Source: Pantoea sp. GD03673
Lineage (GTDB): Bacteria; Pseudomonadota; Gammaproteobacteria; Enterobacterales; Enterobacteriaceae
Direction: 5' to 3'
Assembly: GCF_029844725.1 (NCBI RefSeq)
Contig: NZ_JAOCKJ010000003.1
Span: 372,001-436,000 of the forward strand
DNA: 64,000 nucleotides
Under the pieces are notes generated by a model, which saw nothing but the letters and a program-made list of their open reading frames with translations, was not told the DNA's origin and did not search any database. Positions 62,244 to 64,000 of the stretch are shown piece after piece (within the stretch, counting starts at the first letter, position 1; the number at the start of each line of letters is the position of its first letter). Position numbers and translations under genes: made by a program.

Positions 62244-64000
62244 GGGCCTGTACCATCAGATTACGGGTTTCACCTTCACGGACGCGCAGATTGCCGCCGC
62301 TTGAACTGTAGTAGTGCTGATTAAACAGGTTATTGATATTCAGACGCAGCTGGGTTTTCTCACCGAACAGGCGATTGTTCCACGCCACGAAGCTGTCGGC
62401 CACCACATAGTCGGGCAGGGTGAAACTGTTATCGGGATCGCCCGCACGGCTGCCGACATAGCGCGCACCGCCGCCCAGACGCAGCGAGCCGGGCAGACCA
62501 CTGACCTGCAACTCATGACTGAGATAGAGTGCACCGGCATGACGCGGCGCGTTCTGCAGACGATTGCCGTTGTTATCCGGATTGACCCGATCACTGACGA
62601 TTTCTGCCTGATCATAGCTGTAGTTTGCACTCACGTCCCAGCCGGGGGCTATCTCACCGTTCAGCTCAAACTCAGCGCCGGTGGAACGGGCCTTATCAAT
62701 CGCCCGCGTGCTGCCATTGATGTTCAGCGACATCGCCTTTTCGTCAATCCGGTAAAGCGCTGCGGTGGCGAACAGCGTTGGCGAAATCTGCCATTTGCTG
62801 CCCACCTCCCAGCTGGTGCCCTGTTCCGGTTTGCCGACATTGCCGTCATCATCCACGTCGGTGGAAGGCGTGAACGATTTGCTGACGCTGGTGTAGAAAG
62901 AGACGTCAGGCGTGAGTTTGTAGATCACCCCTGCCTGCGGCAGAAACTTATTGCCCTCATCGTTCAGGGTTTCGACCTGCGGCGTAAAGCCGCGAGAGGC
63001 GCGCTGTTCATAATGCTGATAACGACCCCCCAGCACCACAATCCAGTCGGATGAAAGCGAAATGCTGTCTTTAGCGTAGAGCGAACGGCTATGAATACGG
63101 TTCAGGTTGTTAGCATTGGCGCTGTTTTCCGTGCTGGCGTCCGTAACCGGTGACAGCATGTCATAGTCGGGACTGAAGTAATTGAACTGGCGGTTAACCC
63201 TGCCCTGATACTGATGGGCACGGTAAGTCTGGTTCATCTCATAGTCAGTGCCTGCCACCAGTGCGTGCTGCATACCCAGAATCTCCGGGTTGCCGAGCAG
63301 ATCCCAGCTGACGTATTTGGTTTTGTGGTTAAACCCGCGATTGGCATCGGCACGACGCGTGACCACGCCTGTAGTGGCATTCACCGCCGTCACGCGCACT
63401 TCATTGTTGTCATAGCGCCGCTGGTTCCAGCCCAGGGTTAACCGGGTGCGCCACTCATCATTAAACTGCCAGTCATAGTGGGCATTGAGGGTTTTATTAT
63501 GGCCCCAGGCGTGGTTGGCTTTGTCATCAAGCCGATCTTTATACCCAATATCGATTGGCTTGCCGTCAATAAAGGCCGTGCCGCGATCGTAAGGAATGTC
63601 ATAGCGGTAGTCGGCATAGCTAATCAAAAAGCTGGCCTGCTCGCCGAACCATTGCAGCGACGGTGCCACCAGGGTGTGCTCTTCGCTGCCAAAGTTGCGC
63701 CAGTAATCCTGATTCTGCTTTTCCGCGATCAGCCGGAAGGCAAAGCCGTTGCCCAGTGGCCCGGTGACATCCAGCGTGCCTGCACCACCGCCTTCACTGG
63801 CGTAACGTCCTGTCACGCTGGTGTGCCAGCTGTATTGCGGTTTTTTGCTGACCACATTGATAATGCCGCCCGGATTCTGAATGCCATACAGCAGCGAGGA
63901 GGAGCCTTTCAGCACCTCAACCCGTTCGGTCGTGGCATCAACATTAAGTCCCTGACTGCTGCGAATGCCGTCACGGTAGATCGACCCATCAGCATTGCTG
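62230..64000 (-). CDS. TonB-dependent siderophore receptor (5' end missing)
   Basis: Outer-membrane gated channel for a ferric siderophore. About 590 residues are visible; the frame continues past the right edge. The plug end shows SIYRDGIRSSQGLNVDATTERVEVLKGSSSLLYGIQNPGGIINVVSKKP, the barrel follows with LGWNQRRYDNNE and others, and the C terminus NLFNQHYYSSSGGNLRVREGETRNLMVQARVEF ends in Phe. Resembles hydroxamate-type receptors (FhuA/FoxA-like group), but the ligand is not certain. Confidence 0.92.
   Translation of the reverse strand, partial: SNADGSIYRDGIRSSQGLNVDATTERVEVLKGSSSLLYGIQNPGGIINVVSKKPQYSWHTSVTGRYASEGGGAGTLDVTGPLGNGFAFRLIAEKQNQDYWRNFGSEEHTLVAPSLQWFGEQASFLISYADYRYDIPYDRGTAFIDGKPIDIGYKDRLDDKANHAWGHNKTLNAHYDWQFNDEWRTRLTLGWNQRRYDNNEVRVTAVNATTGVVTRRADANRGFNHKTKYVSWDLLGNPEILGMQHALVAGTDYEMNQTYRAHQYQGRVNRQFNYFSPDYDMLSPVTDASTENSANANNLNRIHSRSLYAKDSISLSSDWIVVLGGRYQHYEQRASRGFTPQVETLNDEGNKFLPQAGVIYKLTPDVSFYTSVSKSFTPSTDVDDDGNVGKPEQGTSWEVGSKWQISPTLFATAALYRIDEKAMSLNINGSTRAIDKARSTGAEFELNGEIAPGWDVSANYSYDQAEIVSDRVNPDNNGNRLQNAPRHAGALYLSHELQVSGLPGSLRLGGGARYVGSRAGDPDNSFTLPDYVVADSFVAWNNRLFGEKTQLRLNINNLFNQHYYSSSGGNLRVREGETRNLMVQARVEF

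Overview
The window looks like part of a large plasmid of an enterobacterium of the Erwiniaceae, most likely Pantoea or a close relative (resembling the Large Pantoea Plasmid type). The basis is a complete phage-P1-type maintenance module at 1.2-6.7 kb: RepA, ParA and ParB resemble the P1 proteins as I recall them. The rest is accessory metabolism, efflux and metal uptake with enterobacterial families such as PagP, Lhr, YgeA, AriR/YmgB, SitABCD, an omptin and a PaoABC-like oxidase. The species assignment is inference; no rRNA, tRNA or CRISPR was seen.

Layout. 1-1.0 kb: 3' part of a Sad/YneI-type aldehyde dehydrogenase. 1.2-6.8 kb: replication and partition, in the order DnaA box, regularly spaced GATC repeats, iterons, repA, two large iteron arrays, parAB, terminator, P1-parS-like sites and paired DnaA boxes. 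7.4-8.5 kb: decayed SDR and LysR genes. 8.7-10.1 kb: sugar-porter MFS, followed by a stray iteron and a perfect parS-like palindrome. 10.4-19.5 kb: pagP with a membrane-anchored hydrolase, an aldo-keto reductase, the helicase lhr and an MFS exporter. 19.7-31.5 kb: an apparent insertion with an SDR, a ProC-like domain, a tripartite RND pump and its TetR, a FabF-type ketosynthase, a Bcr/CflA exporter and a broken IS110. 31.8-46 kb: small enzymes and regulators, many in divergent regulator-target pairs. 46.3-48.6 kb: five AriR/YmgB-family small proteins. 48.9-52.5 kb: sitABCD behind tandem MntR-like boxes. 52.5-55 kb: chemoreceptor remnant, omptin and a lipoprotein. 55.6-61.1 kb: molybdenum hydroxylase with its cofactor genes. 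61.1-64 kb: siderophore-binding protein and TonB-dependent receptor, the latter running off the end.

How it works together. RepA should act on the iterons and ParAB on the A-box/B-box sites, as in P1. The efflux island is a self-contained divergent unit, with a 24-bp operator on both sides of its TetR gene. A second TetR gene (34.2 kb) and the MFS exporter at 18.4-19.5 kb carry nearly the same 24-bp palindrome although they lie 14.5 kb apart. This suggests a once-divergent pair split by insertion of the efflux island and its neighbours. The three downstream molybdenum-enzyme subunits overlap by 4 nt each and are followed by MocA- and XdhC-type maturation genes, so the cluster makes and matures one enzyme.

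Most interesting signals: the 25-copy iteron arrays and four dispersed parS-like elements; the split TetR/MFS regulon; an orphan FabF next to multidrug efflux; the AriR-family expansion with MlrA/BluR-like TTGTACA elements; and a PaoA-like subunit without a Tat leader. I saw no clear antiphage system, biosynthetic cluster or wholly new system.
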